DNA of 64,000 nucleotides, taken from a virus. Positions within the stretch are counted from its first letter, which is position 1. The number at the start of each line of letters is the position of its first letter. A program made the position numbers and the translations under genes. Where the stretch lies: positions 34,865 through 98,864 of IMG/VR virus record IMGVR_UViG_3300008114_000042; one strand, given 5' to 3'. The notes under the pieces were generated by a model. That model saw only the letters and a list, made by a program, of their open reading frames with translations, did not search any database and was not told where the DNA came from. Below, in pieces: positions 35,917 to 42,853 of the stretch.

Positions 35917-35920
35917 TTCT

Positions 35921-36073
35921 GACGCACATACCGACCACGATCACAAGACAAATTTGGTGAGAGGAATCCTCTGCGCAAATTGTAATACTGCCTTGGGATT
36001 AATGAAGGACGACCCCGAGATTCTCAGGGCCGCCCTCCACTATTTAGAGATTACAGGCCAGCGACCTGCTTAA
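35921..36073 (+). pseudogene. 3' remnant of an endonuclease VII gene
   Basis: In frame on the plus strand it encodes HTDHDHKTNLVRGILCANCN, then TALGLMKDDPEILRAALHYL and a stop. This is the C-terminal half of a recombination endonuclease VII domain (compare 48521: CIDHDH...RGVLCTKCNAALG). No start or N-terminal half remains. Its end overlaps the 3' end of the DUF932 gene. Confidence 0.65.
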
Positions 36074-37055
36074 CAATCCCAAGGAGCCGGTTCTTCTCCG
36101 CATTCGTGGCGGCATCAAAACCAGAGGCAGCAGCCAGAACGGCGGTTGCGTCACCCTTGCGGGGGTTCCTGTACCAATCCAGTCGTTCGGTCAGGGCATT
36201 CAGGCATCCCCACGCAGTACCGGCGATCATGCCGTTAGTCTCACCAGTGTAGATAGAGTTGATCGTGTCAACCTTCTTCTCCCACTTGGAGAACGAGCCC
36301 TTAGCATCCTTGTCAGGAACCGGGTAGGCAGCGGTGATGATGTCGAAGAACTGCTTATCGCTAATCTCCTTGGCAATCATCTCAGCAGCCTGCTTGTCGA
36401 ACTCATCCATGTAGGCGTGAGCCAGACCAAGAGCCTCACGAGCAGCAGCAATACGGCCCTCAAGAGTCTGAGTGTGACGGATACGGTAGGACTGCTTTGC
36501 AGCCTTGCCACGAGCGCCAACAGCCATGTTGAGCGTGTTCTGGCAGACCACACGGACGGGGGTAACGCTGGCCTGAATAGCAAGCGAGCCGTCATGCGAG
36601 GTATGAACCAGCAGGTAAGACTTCACCTTATCACTGACACCCTTGGGGTCAAGGACAGTCTCACGCTCAAGAGCGAGGGAGCCGAACACGACGGTACCAT
36701 TCTTGATAGCGCCAGCAGTCTCCCAGCGAGCACCGTCAAGGATGTTATCACCGAAGGCAAACAGTTCCTCATTCTGGAGCACCTTGTAACGCTCGCCCAC
36801 GACACCAAGAACGTCCTTCTGAGAACGGTCAAACGGGTTGGTGCGAACGGTAGAGAACCAGTCCTTATGACTGTTGGTATTCTTAGGGAACTTGATCGGC
36901 TCAAGCCGAACGTTCCAATCGTTGAGGTGTGCTGCTGCCAGCATTTCCTCGGTAGTGACCTCATCCTCAAGGATGGTGCCCAGACCATGCCATGCAGGCT
37001 GACGCAGGGAGGCGAAGGTCGCCATATCCTCGTACTGCTCAAGCATATGTGCCAT
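36051..37055 (-). CDS. DUF932 phage/plasmid-like protein
   Basis: A 334-residue protein with MLEQYEDMATFASLRQPAWH, GERYKVLQNEELFAFGDNIL, and TPVRVVCQNTLNMAVG, the recognisable motifs of the DUF932 family found in many phages and plasmids; role unknown. ATG 37055 is set by GAAAGGAAG. Two consensus promoters upstream suggest strong expression. Codon use is uniform and GC-richer than the small neighbours. Confidence 0.85.
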   Translation of the reverse strand: MAHMLEQYEDMATFASLRQPAWHGLGTILEDEVTTEEMLAAAHLNDWNVRLEPIKFPKNTNSHKDWFSTVRTNPFDRSQKDVLGVVGERYKVLQNEELFAFGDNILDGARWETAGAIKNGTVVFGSLALERETVLDPKGVSDKVKSYLLVHTSHDGSLAIQASVTPVRVVCQNTLNMAVGARGKAAKQSYRIRHTQTLEGRIAAAREALGLAHAYMDEFDKQAAEMIAKEISDKQFFDIITAAYPVPDKDAKGSFSKWEKKVDTINSIYTGETNGMIAGTAWGCLNALTERLDWYRNPRKGDATAVLAAASGFDAATNAEKNRLLGIVKQVAGL

Positions 37056-37105
37056 TTTGTTACTTCCTTTCGTGAGGGACAATCCCTCGTTGTTGTTATA
37101 GTCTA

Positions 37106-37134
37106 AGTATACACGATCCGGCGCAGGTTGTCAA
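37106..37134 (-). promoter_or_regulatory. Proximal promoter of the DUF932 gene
   Basis: Minus strand TTGACA (37129-37134) and TATACT (37106-37111), spacer 17 bp. Confidence 0.85.
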
Positions 37135-37288
37135 GAGGAAAATTCATTTTTCCTGCGATATTTTTAGTTAGTCCGTAATCCGTTTCGGGCAGGGTGTCCG
37201 GTTTGACCCAGTTTGGGGGAGGATCGAATGTCCGTTTTGCCCGTTTTGGGTGTCCGAACTGTCCGATTCTCCCCTTTTTGCTACTCTA
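37135..37288 (-). repeat. Leader region with TGTCCG repeats
   Basis: Non-coding. Holds TGTCCGTTTTG at 37229-37239 and three more TGTCCG copies (37188, 37251, 37260) between the two DUF932 promoters. Confidence 0.5.
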
Positions 37289-37317
37289 AGTATACCGGAC
37301 TTGGAAACCATTGTCAA
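37289..37317 (-). promoter_or_regulatory. Distal promoter of the DUF932 gene
   Basis: Minus strand TTGACA (37312-37317) and TATACT (37289-37294), spacer 17 bp. A CRP-type box directly abuts the -35. Confidence 0.85.
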
Positions 37318-37333
37318 TGTGAGATAGATCACA
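37318..37333 (-). promoter_or_regulatory. CRP/GlxR-type box, 0 bp from -35
   Basis: TGTGA-N6-TCACA perfect palindrome ends; followed immediately by GGGGCGCGGG. Confidence 0.72.
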
Positions 37334-37360
37334 CGGGGCGCGGGTAGGGTTAGGGTACCC

Positions 37361-37567
37361 TTACTCCCTATTCAGTGCAGCCTCAGCATAGAAGTCCTCA
37401 TAGCCCATCATAGGCTCATCAAAGGATGCCTTCATCTCGGCATGGTCCTCGTCTGTGAGGTCTTCCCACATTGTCTCGGGGTACTCATAGGGATCACCGT
37501 AGTAGCCGTACTGCTCATCAGTACCCCAGCCACACGACTCCATCACGAAGTCAAAATCGTCATTCAT
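37361..37567 (-). CDS. Acidic Tyr-rich protein, unknown
   Basis: A 68-residue protein (CGWGTDEQYGYYGDPYEYPE). Strongly acidic; DNA mimicry is possible but unproven. It overlaps the upstream gene by 4 nt. Confidence 0.5.
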   Translation of the reverse strand: MNDDFDFVMESCGWGTDEQYGYYGDPYEYPETMWEDLTDEDHAEMKASFDEPMMGYEDFYAEAALNRE

Positions 37568-37812
37568 CGAACGTACCAGTCCTCATCAGAAATATTGCTA
37601 CGGGTAATGGGGGCCAGCATCTCAAAGCCCCACAGAGCGGTGGTGCGCTCGCCACACACCGGGCAAGGACCATAGGCAACGTTGGTCCAGTCCTCCCCAC
37701 GCTGGTGGATGCCAGCGAAAGGCATGGCGTTGTGGAGGCCACGACCCTCATAGGCGCACTCTACACAGTCGATAGTGGCGGGGCTGTGAACCGCTTCCTT
37801 GGTCTCATTCAT
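37564..37812 (-). CDS. Zinc-binding protein with leaderless start
   Basis: An 82-residue protein with CVECAYEGRG and CPVCGERT, two Cys pairs of a zinc ribbon, and WGFEMLAPITR between ends. ATG 37812 starts 6 nt after the TATAGT -10 box. Unknown function. Confidence 0.6.
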   Translation of the reverse strand: MNETKEAVHSPATIDCVECAYEGRGLHNAMPFAGIHQRGEDWTNVAYGPCPVCGERTTALWGFEMLAPITRSNISDEDWYVR

Positions 37813-37818
37813 AGTTCT

Positions 37819-37847
37819 ACTATAGCATCGATGGGGGCTGTAGTCAA
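37819..37847 (-). promoter_or_regulatory. Leaderless promoter
   Basis: Minus strand TTGACT (37842-37847) and TATAGT (37819-37824), spacer 17 bp containing CAGCCCCC. Confidence 0.8.
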
Positions 37848-37857
37848 GTCCTGAGAG

Positions 37858-37873
37858 TGTGATGTGTAACACA
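37858..37873 (-). promoter_or_regulatory. CRP/GlxR-type box (one mismatch), 10 bp from -35
   Basis: On the plus strand TGTGATGTGTAACACA, one half-site base off consensus; followed by GGGGGCGCGGGG. Confidence 0.5.
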
Positions 37874-37887
37874 CGGGGGCGCGGGGC

Positions 37888-38004
37888 CTACTCGTCCCCG
37901 AAGCCCCACGAGTCAAGGGAATCCTCATCGAAATGACCCCGCATCATCTGCTCAGTGTACCAGCCTTGAGCGTCGAAGCCGTCTGAAAACTCGAAAATAG
38001 CCAT
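37888..38004 (-). CDS. 38-residue acidic protein
   Basis: MAIFEFSDGFDAQGWYTEQM, acidic. GAAAGGGAAA site and promoter upstream. Its stop abuts the GC element and CRP-type box of the next gene. Confidence 0.5.
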   Translation of the reverse strand: MAIFEFSDGFDAQGWYTEQMMRGHFDEDSLDSWGFGDE

Positions 38005-38025
38005 TATTTTCCCTTTCTGTTGACA

Positions 38026-38223
38026 CTACAATACCACATAATTGCTCTGGGAGTCAACTTCTGGTGTTGTGATGTCGGTCACAGGGCGGGTCGCGCCCCG
38101 CAAAAAGTATTTGAGTAGTTTTACATCATACTCAGGATGTTGGTCGAAAGGAAAGAGGGAAAGGTACCTCACATCTTTCGTCCATTCCCCACTATGACCA
38201 GTAGTGAGGAAGTTGAAGGCCAC
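38026..38223 (-). CDS. Possible small protein reading through a regulatory cassette
   Basis: A 65-residue frame from GTG 38223 behind AAGGGG. The first 43 residues (LTTGHSGEWTKDVRYLSLFP) look protein-like; the rest is read from the GC element, CRP-type box and promoter of the next gene. The cassette may have truncated and extended the original gene. Confidence 0.35.
   Translation of the reverse strand: MAFNFLTTGHSGEWTKDVRYLSLFPFDQHPEYDVKLLKYFLRGATRPVTDITTPEVDSQSNYVVL
38028..38057 (-). promoter_or_regulatory. Promoter of the 38004 gene
   Basis: Minus strand TTGACT (38052-38057) and TATTGT (38028-38033), spacer 18 bp. Confidence 0.65.
38068..38083 (-). promoter_or_regulatory. CRP/GlxR-type box, 10 bp from -35
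   Basis: TGTGA-N6-TCACA exact; followed by a GC element (38084-38101). Confidence 0.72.
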
Positions 38224-38249
38224 CTTTATCCCCTTGCTTGGGTGGCATA

Positions 38250-38299
38250 TGGTAAGAGTCTTATCTCTATCTCATAGAGTGGGGTCTTACCGTTTTTTA
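38250..38299 (+). terminator. Plus-strand terminator-like hairpin
   Basis: GGTAAGA and TCTTACC arms enclose CTCTAT-CTC-ATAGAG and are followed by GTTTTTTAATT. The orientation suits a rightward transcript although surrounding genes run leftward, suggesting antisense transcription is stopped here. Confidence 0.4.
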
Positions 38300-38300
38300 A

Positions 38301-38483
38301 TTAGACAGTAACGTTGGCACGGATGCCCCGTGGGAGGGTAGAGAAGATAACGTCGTCATTGACGGTCATCTCCACGATCTTCCGACCGTTGTGCTTGTGG
38401 ATATCTAGAACGGTACCACGGAGGCCCGAACGGGAGGTACGGTAGGTGTCGCCAACCTTGACTGACTTGGGCTTGCTCGGCAT
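38301..38483 (-). CDS. 60-residue KOW/SH3-like basic protein
   Basis: MPSKPKSVKVGDTYRTSRSG, then LRGTVLDIHKHNGRKIVEM: a small beta-barrel pattern with basic residues, likely nucleic-acid-binding. Consensus promoter upstream. Confidence 0.55.
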   Translation of the reverse strand: MPSKPKSVKVGDTYRTSRSGLRGTVLDIHKHNGRKIVEMTVNDDVIFSTLPRGIRANVTV

Positions 38484-38524
38484 ATGTATTCCTTAGTGCT
38501 GTAGTGGGTCTTTCTGATGACTCA

Positions 38525-38553
38525 AGTATACCGGATACCGGCGCTATTGTCAA
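38525..38553 (-). promoter_or_regulatory. Consensus promoter
   Basis: Minus strand TTGACA (38548-38553) and TATACT (38525-38530), spacer 17 bp. No CRP-type box. Confidence 0.82.
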
Positions 38554-38570
38554 GTCACGTTTCGGTAACG

Positions 38571-38786
38571 CTACTCTTCGTAGTCGGGACTATCCAACAC
38601 AATACAGGGAAGCGTATCGGTATCAGATACCTCAATAGACTTAAACTCGGACCACTCATCTAACAGATGAATGATGTACCCGCTGCCGGTGGGAAACATG
38701 GAATTAATGACGTACTCACTGCCACGGATAATTACCCTGTCCCCTACTTCAAGCGAATAGACTTCTATTCTATCAATGACCTTCAT
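38571..38786 (-). CDS. Small beta protein, unknown
   Basis: A 71-residue protein (EVYSLEVGDRVIIRGSEYVI). Started at the ATG of an ATGA overlap. SH3-like in look. Confidence 0.5.
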   Translation of the reverse strand: MKVIDRIEVYSLEVGDRVIIRGSEYVINSMFPTGSGYIIHLLDEWSEFKSIEVSDTDTLPCIVLDSPDYEE

Positions 38787-38965
38787 GCGCACCCCCCAAA
38801 CAACGGGGTATAGAAATAGATGTGAATGTCTAGGGTTGACTTCCAGAGTGAAATCCAGTCCCCAAACTCATCCCCATCGACATAGCACAGGAAGTCGTTA
38901 TCAGTGTAGACGATCCATTTGTCCTCGTCATCATCATAGGGCATTTCATAGACGTGTGCGTTCAT
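38783..38965 (-). CDS. Acidic aromatic protein, unknown
   Basis: A 60-residue protein (MNAHVYEMPYDDDEDKWIVY). Its ATG overlaps the stop of the upstream membrane peptide. Acidic N-terminus. Confidence 0.5.
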   Translation of the reverse strand: MNAHVYEMPYDDDEDKWIVYTDNDFLCYVDGDEFGDWISLWKSTLDIHIYFYTPLFGGCA

Positions 38966-39042
38966 CCGAACCACAGCGCCAAAAAGCCGGTAGCCATGAG
39001 AACGATGTTTTCCAACAGGAAGGGGGGAATTTTAATCTTCAT
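38962..39042 (-). CDS. 26-residue membrane peptide
   Basis: MKIKIPPFLLENIVLMATGF plus ALWFG: one amphipathic/transmembrane segment. Coupled on both sides by overlapping stop/start codons. Confidence 0.45.
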   Translation of the reverse strand: MKIKIPPFLLENIVLMATGFLALWFG

Positions 39043-39287
39043 TACTTATCCCTACTAAAACCGTTGTCGGTCTCATCAATAGTATCTTGGGCAAACCCAA
39101 TGAGGCTTGCCTCAAACTTGCGTGCATGATGAGCACAGAATTGCAAGGGAAGACCCTTCTTGTTTGCCACCCGCACCCATGCTCGCTGAATACAACGGTC
39201 GCAACGGTCCATCAAGGAAAGGACAGGGGCAGGAGGGACAGGCTCATAATCGGCGTTGTCGATAAGAGTCTGAACAGGACTTCCCAT
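39042..39287 (-). CDS. DUF7455-type zinc protein
   Basis: An 81-residue protein with MDRCDRCIQRAWVRVANKKG and LPLQFCAHHARKFEASLIGF. The DRCDRC...VRV...FCxHHARK pattern is the actinobacterial DUF7455 domain. Supports an actinobacterial host. Function unknown. Confidence 0.7.
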   Translation of the reverse strand: MGSPVQTLIDNADYEPVPPAPVLSLMDRCDRCIQRAWVRVANKKGLPLQFCAHHARKFEASLIGFAQDTIDETDNGFSRDK

Positions 39288-39430
39288 TAGATTTCTCCTC
39301 TCAGAATAGCAGCCTTGATATAGTTAAGGTCAGAGGTATTGTCATAGGTATACTCAAGGATTTGATTGAGCACGCTTGCCTCATCAGGAGTAACCATGAG
39401 GGTGGCATAGACAAATTCAGTATTCGGCAT
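39287..39430 (-). CDS. 47-residue protein, unknown
   Basis: MPNTEFVYATLMVTPDEASV, then a helix ending AILRGEI. It overlaps the start of its upstream neighbour's 3' end by 14 nt. Confidence 0.45.
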   Translation of the reverse strand: MPNTEFVYATLMVTPDEASVLNQILEYTYDNTSDLNYIKAAILRGEI

Positions 39431-39551
39431 TACGGTGCTTGGCCTTCCTAGTATACTTGCTCTTATTACGATGGGGCTGGGCAGCATTGGACCGGCGAAG
39501 GTCCTGCCAATACTGCACTTCCTCACGGGTCTTCTTTCTTGTTTTCATCAT
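39417..39551 (-). CDS. 44-residue basic leaderless peptide
   Basis: MMKTRKKTREEVQYWQDLRR and a Lys/Arg-rich tail (HRNKSKYTRKAKHRNAEY). Very basic, so DNA or RNA binding is plausible. ATG 39551 starts 6 nt after the TAAAGT box. Confidence 0.5.
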   Translation of the reverse strand: MMKTRKKTREEVQYWQDLRRSNAAQPHRNKSKYTRKAKHRNAEY

Positions 39552-39557
39552 GGTAAT

Positions 39558-39586
39558 ACTTTACCACACTTTTCGTTGGATGGGAA
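39558..39586 (-). promoter_or_regulatory. Leaderless promoter, weak -35
   Basis: Minus strand TAAAGT (39558-39563) with extended TGG and TTCCCA (39581-39586) as -35, spacer 17 bp; would need activation. Confidence 0.55.
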
Positions 39587-39590
39587 GAGG

Positions 39591-39601
39591 CAAAACGGAC
39601 A
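39591..39601 (+). repeat. CAAAACGGACA motif
   Basis: 11-mer lying 6 bp from the CRP-type box, on its promoter side. Confidence 0.6.
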
Positions 39602-39607
39602 TTGGAG

Positions 39608-39623
39608 TGTGATGATTGTCACA
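39608..39623 (-). promoter_or_regulatory. CRP/GlxR-type box, 21 bp from -35
   Basis: TGTGATGATTGTCACA on the plus strand, exact palindrome ends; GC element at 39629-39639. Confidence 0.72.
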
Positions 39624-39648
39624 TTGGACCGCGCCCCGCCTCAGATTT

Positions 39649-39855
39649 TTACCCTACAGCACTCAACGCATCAGCAATATCATACTTGACATTCTTTAAT
39701 CCGATAGTCACAGTCTCTATGCGATCCTCTGCGTTCTCATTCACAAATGCAAGACTCTCAAGACTGTCAATGATCTTGTTGACCTCATTTGCCGCACGGT
39801 AGAGAGCGTGACGCATAGCAAACTGAGTCTCAGTAAGTTCCTTGTTAGACTTCAC
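39649..39855 (-). CDS. Helical protein, unknown
   Basis: A 68-residue protein, all helical (AANEVNKIIDSLESLAFVNE). Unknown. Confidence 0.5.
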   Translation of the reverse strand: MKSNKELTETQFAMRHALYRAANEVNKIIDSLESLAFVNENAEDRIETVTIGLKNVKYDIADALSAVG

Positions 39856-39864
39856 CGGAAATCA

Positions 39865-40257
39865 CTATTTCCTTTCATCGTTCCAGCGCTGGATGCAACT
39901 CTTGCACCTACGCCTACCATCTACATATTTTGTGTTCTCGTCATTGTATGGGTGCCCCCACTTGCAATGGGTCTTGGCTTGGTTGGCGTGTCGGCCCTTG
40001 GACACCATATCTCCAACGTTGTCAGCAGGAGAGCCTGCTCGCAAGTGCCGTGGATTCACACAGGAACGATTATCACACAGGTGCATAACAACATCGGGCC
40101 ACTCTCCATAAGTCAGGAAATATGAGAGTCTGTGTGCCTTCCAATAGTTGTATTGTCCATACCCGCCGGGATTGACATACCCTGACCACTCCCAACATTC
40201 ATCGGGAGCCCCCATGACTACCCTCGCCCAGAACCGGGCAGGAGCCTTAGAATACAT
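39865..40257 (-). CDS. HNH homing endonuclease
   Basis: A 130-residue protein: [20 protein letters not shown], the His-containing core [40 protein letters not shown] and a closing C-x-C-x-C zinc pair set (CKWGH ... CKSC). This is the HNH_3/NUMOD-type endonuclease also found at 43757. Started at ATG 40257, which overlaps the upstream gene's end by 11 nt. No own promoter is seen. Confidence 0.82.
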   Translation of the reverse strand: MYSKAPARFWARVVMGAPDECWEWSGYVNPGGYGQYNYWKAHRLSYFLTYGEWPDVVMHLCDNRSCVNPRHLRAGSPADNVGDMVSKGRHANQAKTHCKWGHPYNDENTKYVDGRRRCKSCIQRWNDERK

Positions 40258-40387
40258 CTGAAACATCCAGAATCTCAAAGTCCTCAGGAGAAAACTCCTC
40301 ACGACTACGAATGTAGTCTAGGGCAGCATCCCTATTGGGGAAGGACCGCTGAAAGACGTTCAGGTAGTAAACTCTATACTGACTCAT
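40247..40387 (-). CDS. 46-residue protein, unknown
   Basis: [20 protein letters not shown] then helical, like small phage proteins with one helix and a strand. Overlaps both neighbours. Confidence 0.5.
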   Translation of the reverse strand: MSQYRVYYLNVFQRSFPNRDAALDYIRSREEFSPEDFEILDVSDVF

Positions 40388-40520
40388 TGTTCTCACTTTC
40401 ATAGTTCATCTTAGAAGGCTTACGACAGTAGGAGCACACCCACTGTCCACTATTGGGGTCAAGTGTCCATCCATCCTTGGCACTATGACCCTTCGTACTA
40501 CCCTCACACCACGCTGTCAT
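40374..40520 (-). CDS. 48-residue zinc peptide
   Basis: Contains MTAWCEGSTKGHSAKDGWTL and CSYCRKP; one Cys/His site likely. ATGA overlap with the upstream stop. Confidence 0.5.
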   Translation of the reverse strand: MTAWCEGSTKGHSAKDGWTLDPNSGQWVCSYCRKPSKMNYESENNESV

Positions 40521-40858
40521 CGGCTTTGCAGCCTTGTAGTGATAGTATCAATGAGAGCGGAACAGCGCTGCTCAATTTCTTTGAGGTACTCCACCGCCTC
40601 CTCATCTTCACTGCACGTTCCCATGAGGTCCACAGCATTTTCCATACGGTCGTTCAGGGTGTCTGCAATGAAGTGCCAGACATCCTCCCGAAACTGAATA
40701 CTCACGGGCAAGGCGGGGGACCTTCCAATAATCTCGTAGTCATCAAATGTGGTGCCGTCGCCAGCCAACTCAACACGGCTGTTAATCTTCTCAACAGCAT
40801 CCTCCCATGAGCGGGTAGAGAATACAGGGCGACCTAGGAAGTGAACCTCATAACTCAT
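40517..40858 (-). CDS. 113-residue protein, unknown
   Basis: N-terminal strands (MSYEVHFLGRPVFSTRSWED) and a C-terminal helical half. ATGA coupling upstream. Unknown. Confidence 0.5.
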   Translation of the reverse strand: MSYEVHFLGRPVFSTRSWEDAVEKINSRVELAGDGTTFDDYEIIGRSPALPVSIQFREDVWHFIADTLNDRMENAVDLMGTCSEDEEAVEYLKEIEQRCSALIDTITTRLQSR

Positions 40859-41010
40859 GCGAGTGTCCCCACAAACTCTACGTCAACCAACTTGGTTGCA
40901 ATGGAAGGATGCACACCCTTGATAACGTCAGCCACGTCATGCAGGTCGTTCTCTTGGATAATGGTTCGATCCTGATTGTTAAATCGGTAAGTGATAACCC
41001 AGACGTTCAT
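40855..41010 (-). CDS. 51-residue protein, unknown
   Basis: MNVWVITYRFNNQDRTIIQE and an alpha/beta rest. First gene of this operon, behind CGAAAGG and the motif promoter at 41040. Confidence 0.5.
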   Translation of the reverse strand: MNVWVITYRFNNQDRTIIQENDLHDVADVIKGVHPSIATKLVDVEFVGTLA

Positions 41011-41039
41011 TGTGTAACCTTTCGTTGTTTCTTGGTTTT

Positions 41040-41063
41040 ATTCTAGCAGGGGGGTCTGACATT
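41040..41063 (-). promoter_or_regulatory. Motif promoter: TAGAAT with conserved spacer
   Basis: Minus strand ATGTCAGACCCCCCTGC directly before TAGAAT (41040-41045). The same spacer occurs at four other sites. No -35. Confidence 0.65.
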
Positions 41064-41082
41064 GGAGGCTTGGAAATGCTAT

Positions 41083-41093
41083 CAAATCGGACA
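41083..41093 (+). repeat. CAAATCGGACA motif
   Basis: 11-mer upstream of the 41040 promoter, without a CRP-type box nearby. Confidence 0.55.
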
Positions 41094-41119
41094 GGTTGTA
41101 TAACGAGATGGTAACAGAG

Positions 41120-41148
41120 TTATCCACAGATTTCCCAAGTTATCCACA
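41120..41148 (+). promoter_or_regulatory. Pair of perfect DnaA-type boxes
   Basis: TTATCCACA at 41120-41128 and 41140-41148, exactly 20 bp apart in the same orientation, in a non-coding gap. Confidence 0.6.
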
Positions 41149-41184
41149 GGTGAAAAGTTGTTTAGTACCAACAACTTTCGGCCC

Positions 41185-41475
41185 TCACCATGGACTACGC
41201 CCATAGCCAATAACCGTTATATCCCAACGCTTTTGGACTGCCCCATTCTCAGCCATGAATGCATCAATGAGTTCATCAGGCACATAGCCATAGACAGAAG
41301 TGCCACCAATGCTACCGTCGTGGTAGTCAGCGAACGGCTCAATGGGATCGCATACCCATTTGCCATTGAGGAAGAAAGCAATCTCACTAGAGATACCCTT
41401 GCGGCACATATGGTATTCGCTGTTCTGCACACTGATCTCATCAGCCTGCGGGTGAACGATAGTGTAAGTAGGCAT
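41185..41475 (-). CDS. 96-residue protein, unknown
   Basis: MPTYTIVHPQADEISVQNSE with mixed alpha/beta character and two Cys. One base after the upstream gene's stop. Unknown. Confidence 0.5.
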   Translation of the reverse strand: MPTYTIVHPQADEISVQNSEYHMCRKGISSEIAFFLNGKWVCDPIEPFADYHDGSIGGTSVYGYVPDELIDAFMAENGAVQKRWDITVIGYGRSPW

Positions 41476-41652
41476 TTATGCTCCAATCGCATTGTGAATG
41501 ACAGCGCCATTCTCTACGGAAATGGTCAGGGTATTGACGTAGGTATCGCCATTCCAAATCTCAATGTCGATAGTCTGGTCAGTATCGAATGACCACACCT
41601 TAGCGGTGATGGTATCGACTACTGCCTCTGCGAAATCATGCTTGGTAATCAT
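41476..41652 (-). CDS. 58-residue protein, unknown
   Basis: MITKHDFAEAVVDTITAKVW, then a beta hairpin end. GAAAC leader; shares the operon with 41185. Unknown. Confidence 0.5.
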   Translation of the reverse strand: MITKHDFAEAVVDTITAKVWSFDTDQTIDIEIWNGDTYVNTLTISVENGAVIHNAIGA

Positions 41653-41664
41653 TGTGTTTCCTTT

Positions 41665-41880
41665 CTACCAGCGTCCGAATGACTTGACAGGCTCACGATC
41701 CCCAAGAGCGGAGCGGAGTTCGATAGAGCCGCAATCCCGCATGGAGACTGGCGTACCGTCAATCTCAACCCAGAAACGACCCTGACGGTGCTTAGGCATC
41801 CAAGTGACGATGCCCTCCATTCCACCAGAAGTGAAAACGTGGTCGCCAACCATGAGGTCGGTAGTGCAAATGCGGATCAT
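41665..41880 (-). CDS. SH3-like small protein
   Basis: A 71-residue protein (MIRICTTDLMVGDHVFTSGG) with a barrel-like strand pattern. Motif promoter at 41914 and AAGAAAGG leader. Unknown. Confidence 0.5.
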   Translation of the reverse strand: MIRICTTDLMVGDHVFTSGGMEGIVTWMPKHRQGRFWVEIDGTPVSMRDCGSIELRSALGDREPVKSFGRW

Positions 41881-41913
41881 TTTCTTACCTTTCTTGTTTC
41901 TTTCTATACCCTC

Positions 41914-41937
41914 ATCCTAGCAGAGGGGTCTGACATT
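41914..41937 (-). promoter_or_regulatory. Motif promoter: TAGGAT with conserved spacer
   Basis: Minus strand TGTCAGACCCCTCTGC directly before TAGGAT (41914-41919). Confidence 0.6.
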
Positions 41938-41992
41938 TAGTTCGGGGGAATCGGGTGATATCGGACACCCAATCAGAACCGTTACCTAACCG

Positions 41993-42076
41993 TTACTTTC
42001 GGTTGAGGTAGCCCTTGTGAGGGCAATCACGACGGTCATGGCGACTGTCGCAACCAGAGCAGAGAATCTGAGTCAT
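41993..42076 (-). CDS. 27-residue zinc-finger peptide
   Basis: MTQILCSGCDSRHDRRDCPH and a basic tail: CxxC...H...CxxH, a compact zinc site. GAAAGGAAAG precedes the ATG. Confidence 0.5.
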   Translation of the reverse strand: MTQILCSGCDSRHDRRDCPHKGYLNRK

Positions 42077-42102
42077 TGTCTTTCCTTTCTTTCTATGCCA
42101 TC

Positions 42103-42126
42103 AGTCTAGCAGGGGGGTCTGACATT
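42103..42126 (-). promoter_or_regulatory. Motif promoter: TAGACT with conserved spacer
   Basis: Minus strand ATGTCAGACCCCCCTGC directly before TAGACT (42103-42108). Confidence 0.6.
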
Positions 42127-42145
42127 CTTGGCCTCAGAATGTGTG

Positions 42146-42156
42146 CAAAACGGACA
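42146..42156 (+). repeat. CAAAACGGACA motif
   Basis: 11-mer between the motif promoter and the CRP-type box at 42175. Confidence 0.6.
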
Positions 42157-42174
42157 CACGCAGAAAAAAGTTTA

Positions 42175-42190
42175 TGTGATGAATCTCACA
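42175..42190 (-). promoter_or_regulatory. CRP/GlxR-type box, 43 bp from the -35 slot
   Basis: TGTGATGAATCTCACA on the plus strand, exact; GC element follows at 42195-42207. Confidence 0.7.
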
Positions 42191-42235
42191 GGACGGGCCG
42201 CGCCCCGACCCTCAGGAGTTGTTTAATCCCAACAC

Positions 42236-42427
42236 TTATTCTCCCCAGAAGTCGTCAAGCAGTACCCGGCAGTCGTTGCACAGGTGTCGTTCGGTGCGAG
42301 TGTTGGCAACAATTCCAAGCGCAACAGTCTCTACCTGCATCCAGCCAACAGCATCGCAACTGTTGGGACTCACTGTTGTCTCGCACACGTTGCAAGTGAT
42401 CCAGTCTATACGCTCATGCCACCTCAC
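42236..42427 (-). CDS. Zinc-binding protein
   Basis: A 63-residue protein from GTG 42427 (GTGA overlap, AGAGGAAGAGG upstream). CNVCET near the start and HLCNDC near the end make a zinc ribbon. Unknown. Confidence 0.55.
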   Translation of the reverse strand: MRWHERIDWITCNVCETTVSPNSCDAVGWMQVETVALGIVANTRTERHLCNDCRVLLDDFWGE

Positions 42428-42579
42428 AAAATATCCTCTTCCTCTTCGCACTCACCTTCAATAGTCAGGTCGGGGTACTCATAGCCTTCACCGAGGTAGT
42501 AGCAGTAGTAGTCGAATGCTGATTCGCAGAATGCGGTCTCAACCAAAACCCCATCACGCTTGCTAACGATGCTATGCAT
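42424..42579 (-). CDS. 51-residue acidic protein
   Basis: MHSIVSKRDGVLVETAFCES, a Tyr-rich middle and an acidic tail (GECEEEEDIL). Unknown. Confidence 0.5.
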   Translation of the reverse strand: MHSIVSKRDGVLVETAFCESAFDYYCYYLGEGYEYPDLTIEGECEEEEDIL

Positions 42580-42581
42580 GA

Positions 42582-42842
42582 CTAGAACGGTGCCTTCCAG
42601 TATTCCTTGCCGTCTACGACAACGTAGTCAGCGTCCTCAATGGGCATGAGTGGCTTAGTCTTGGTCGGCTCATCAATGAGAGTAGTGAAGTGCTTGACGT
42701 TGGCGGTAGGGACATAGATGATGTCCATATCCTTATTGTCTACCTCCCAAGAGATGTAGGCAGCCTTGACGATCAGGCTATCCTCCACAACGTGAGCATA
42801 GACGCCTGCGGTACCGTCCTGAAAGAAAATCTGAATACGCAT
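42582..42842 (-). CDS. 86-residue protein, unknown
   Basis: MRIQIFFQDGTAGVYAHVVE, beta-rich. Started at ATG 42842; the longer frame lacks support. Unknown. Confidence 0.5.
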   Translation of the reverse strand: MRIQIFFQDGTAGVYAHVVEDSLIVKAAYISWEVDNKDMDIIYVPTANVKHFTTLIDEPTKTKPLMPIEDADYVVVDGKEYWKAPF

Positions 42843-42853
42843 TGTGTGAATCC

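Noticed and set aside
36417-37106. 229-codon plus-strand frame opposite the DUF932 gene
   Set aside because: Low-complexity translation, antisense to a recognised family, no start signals.
37188-37270. TGTCCG repeats as a possible CRISPR array
   Set aside because: Repeat unit is only 6-11 bp with irregular spacing and no cas genes; it fits a binding motif better.
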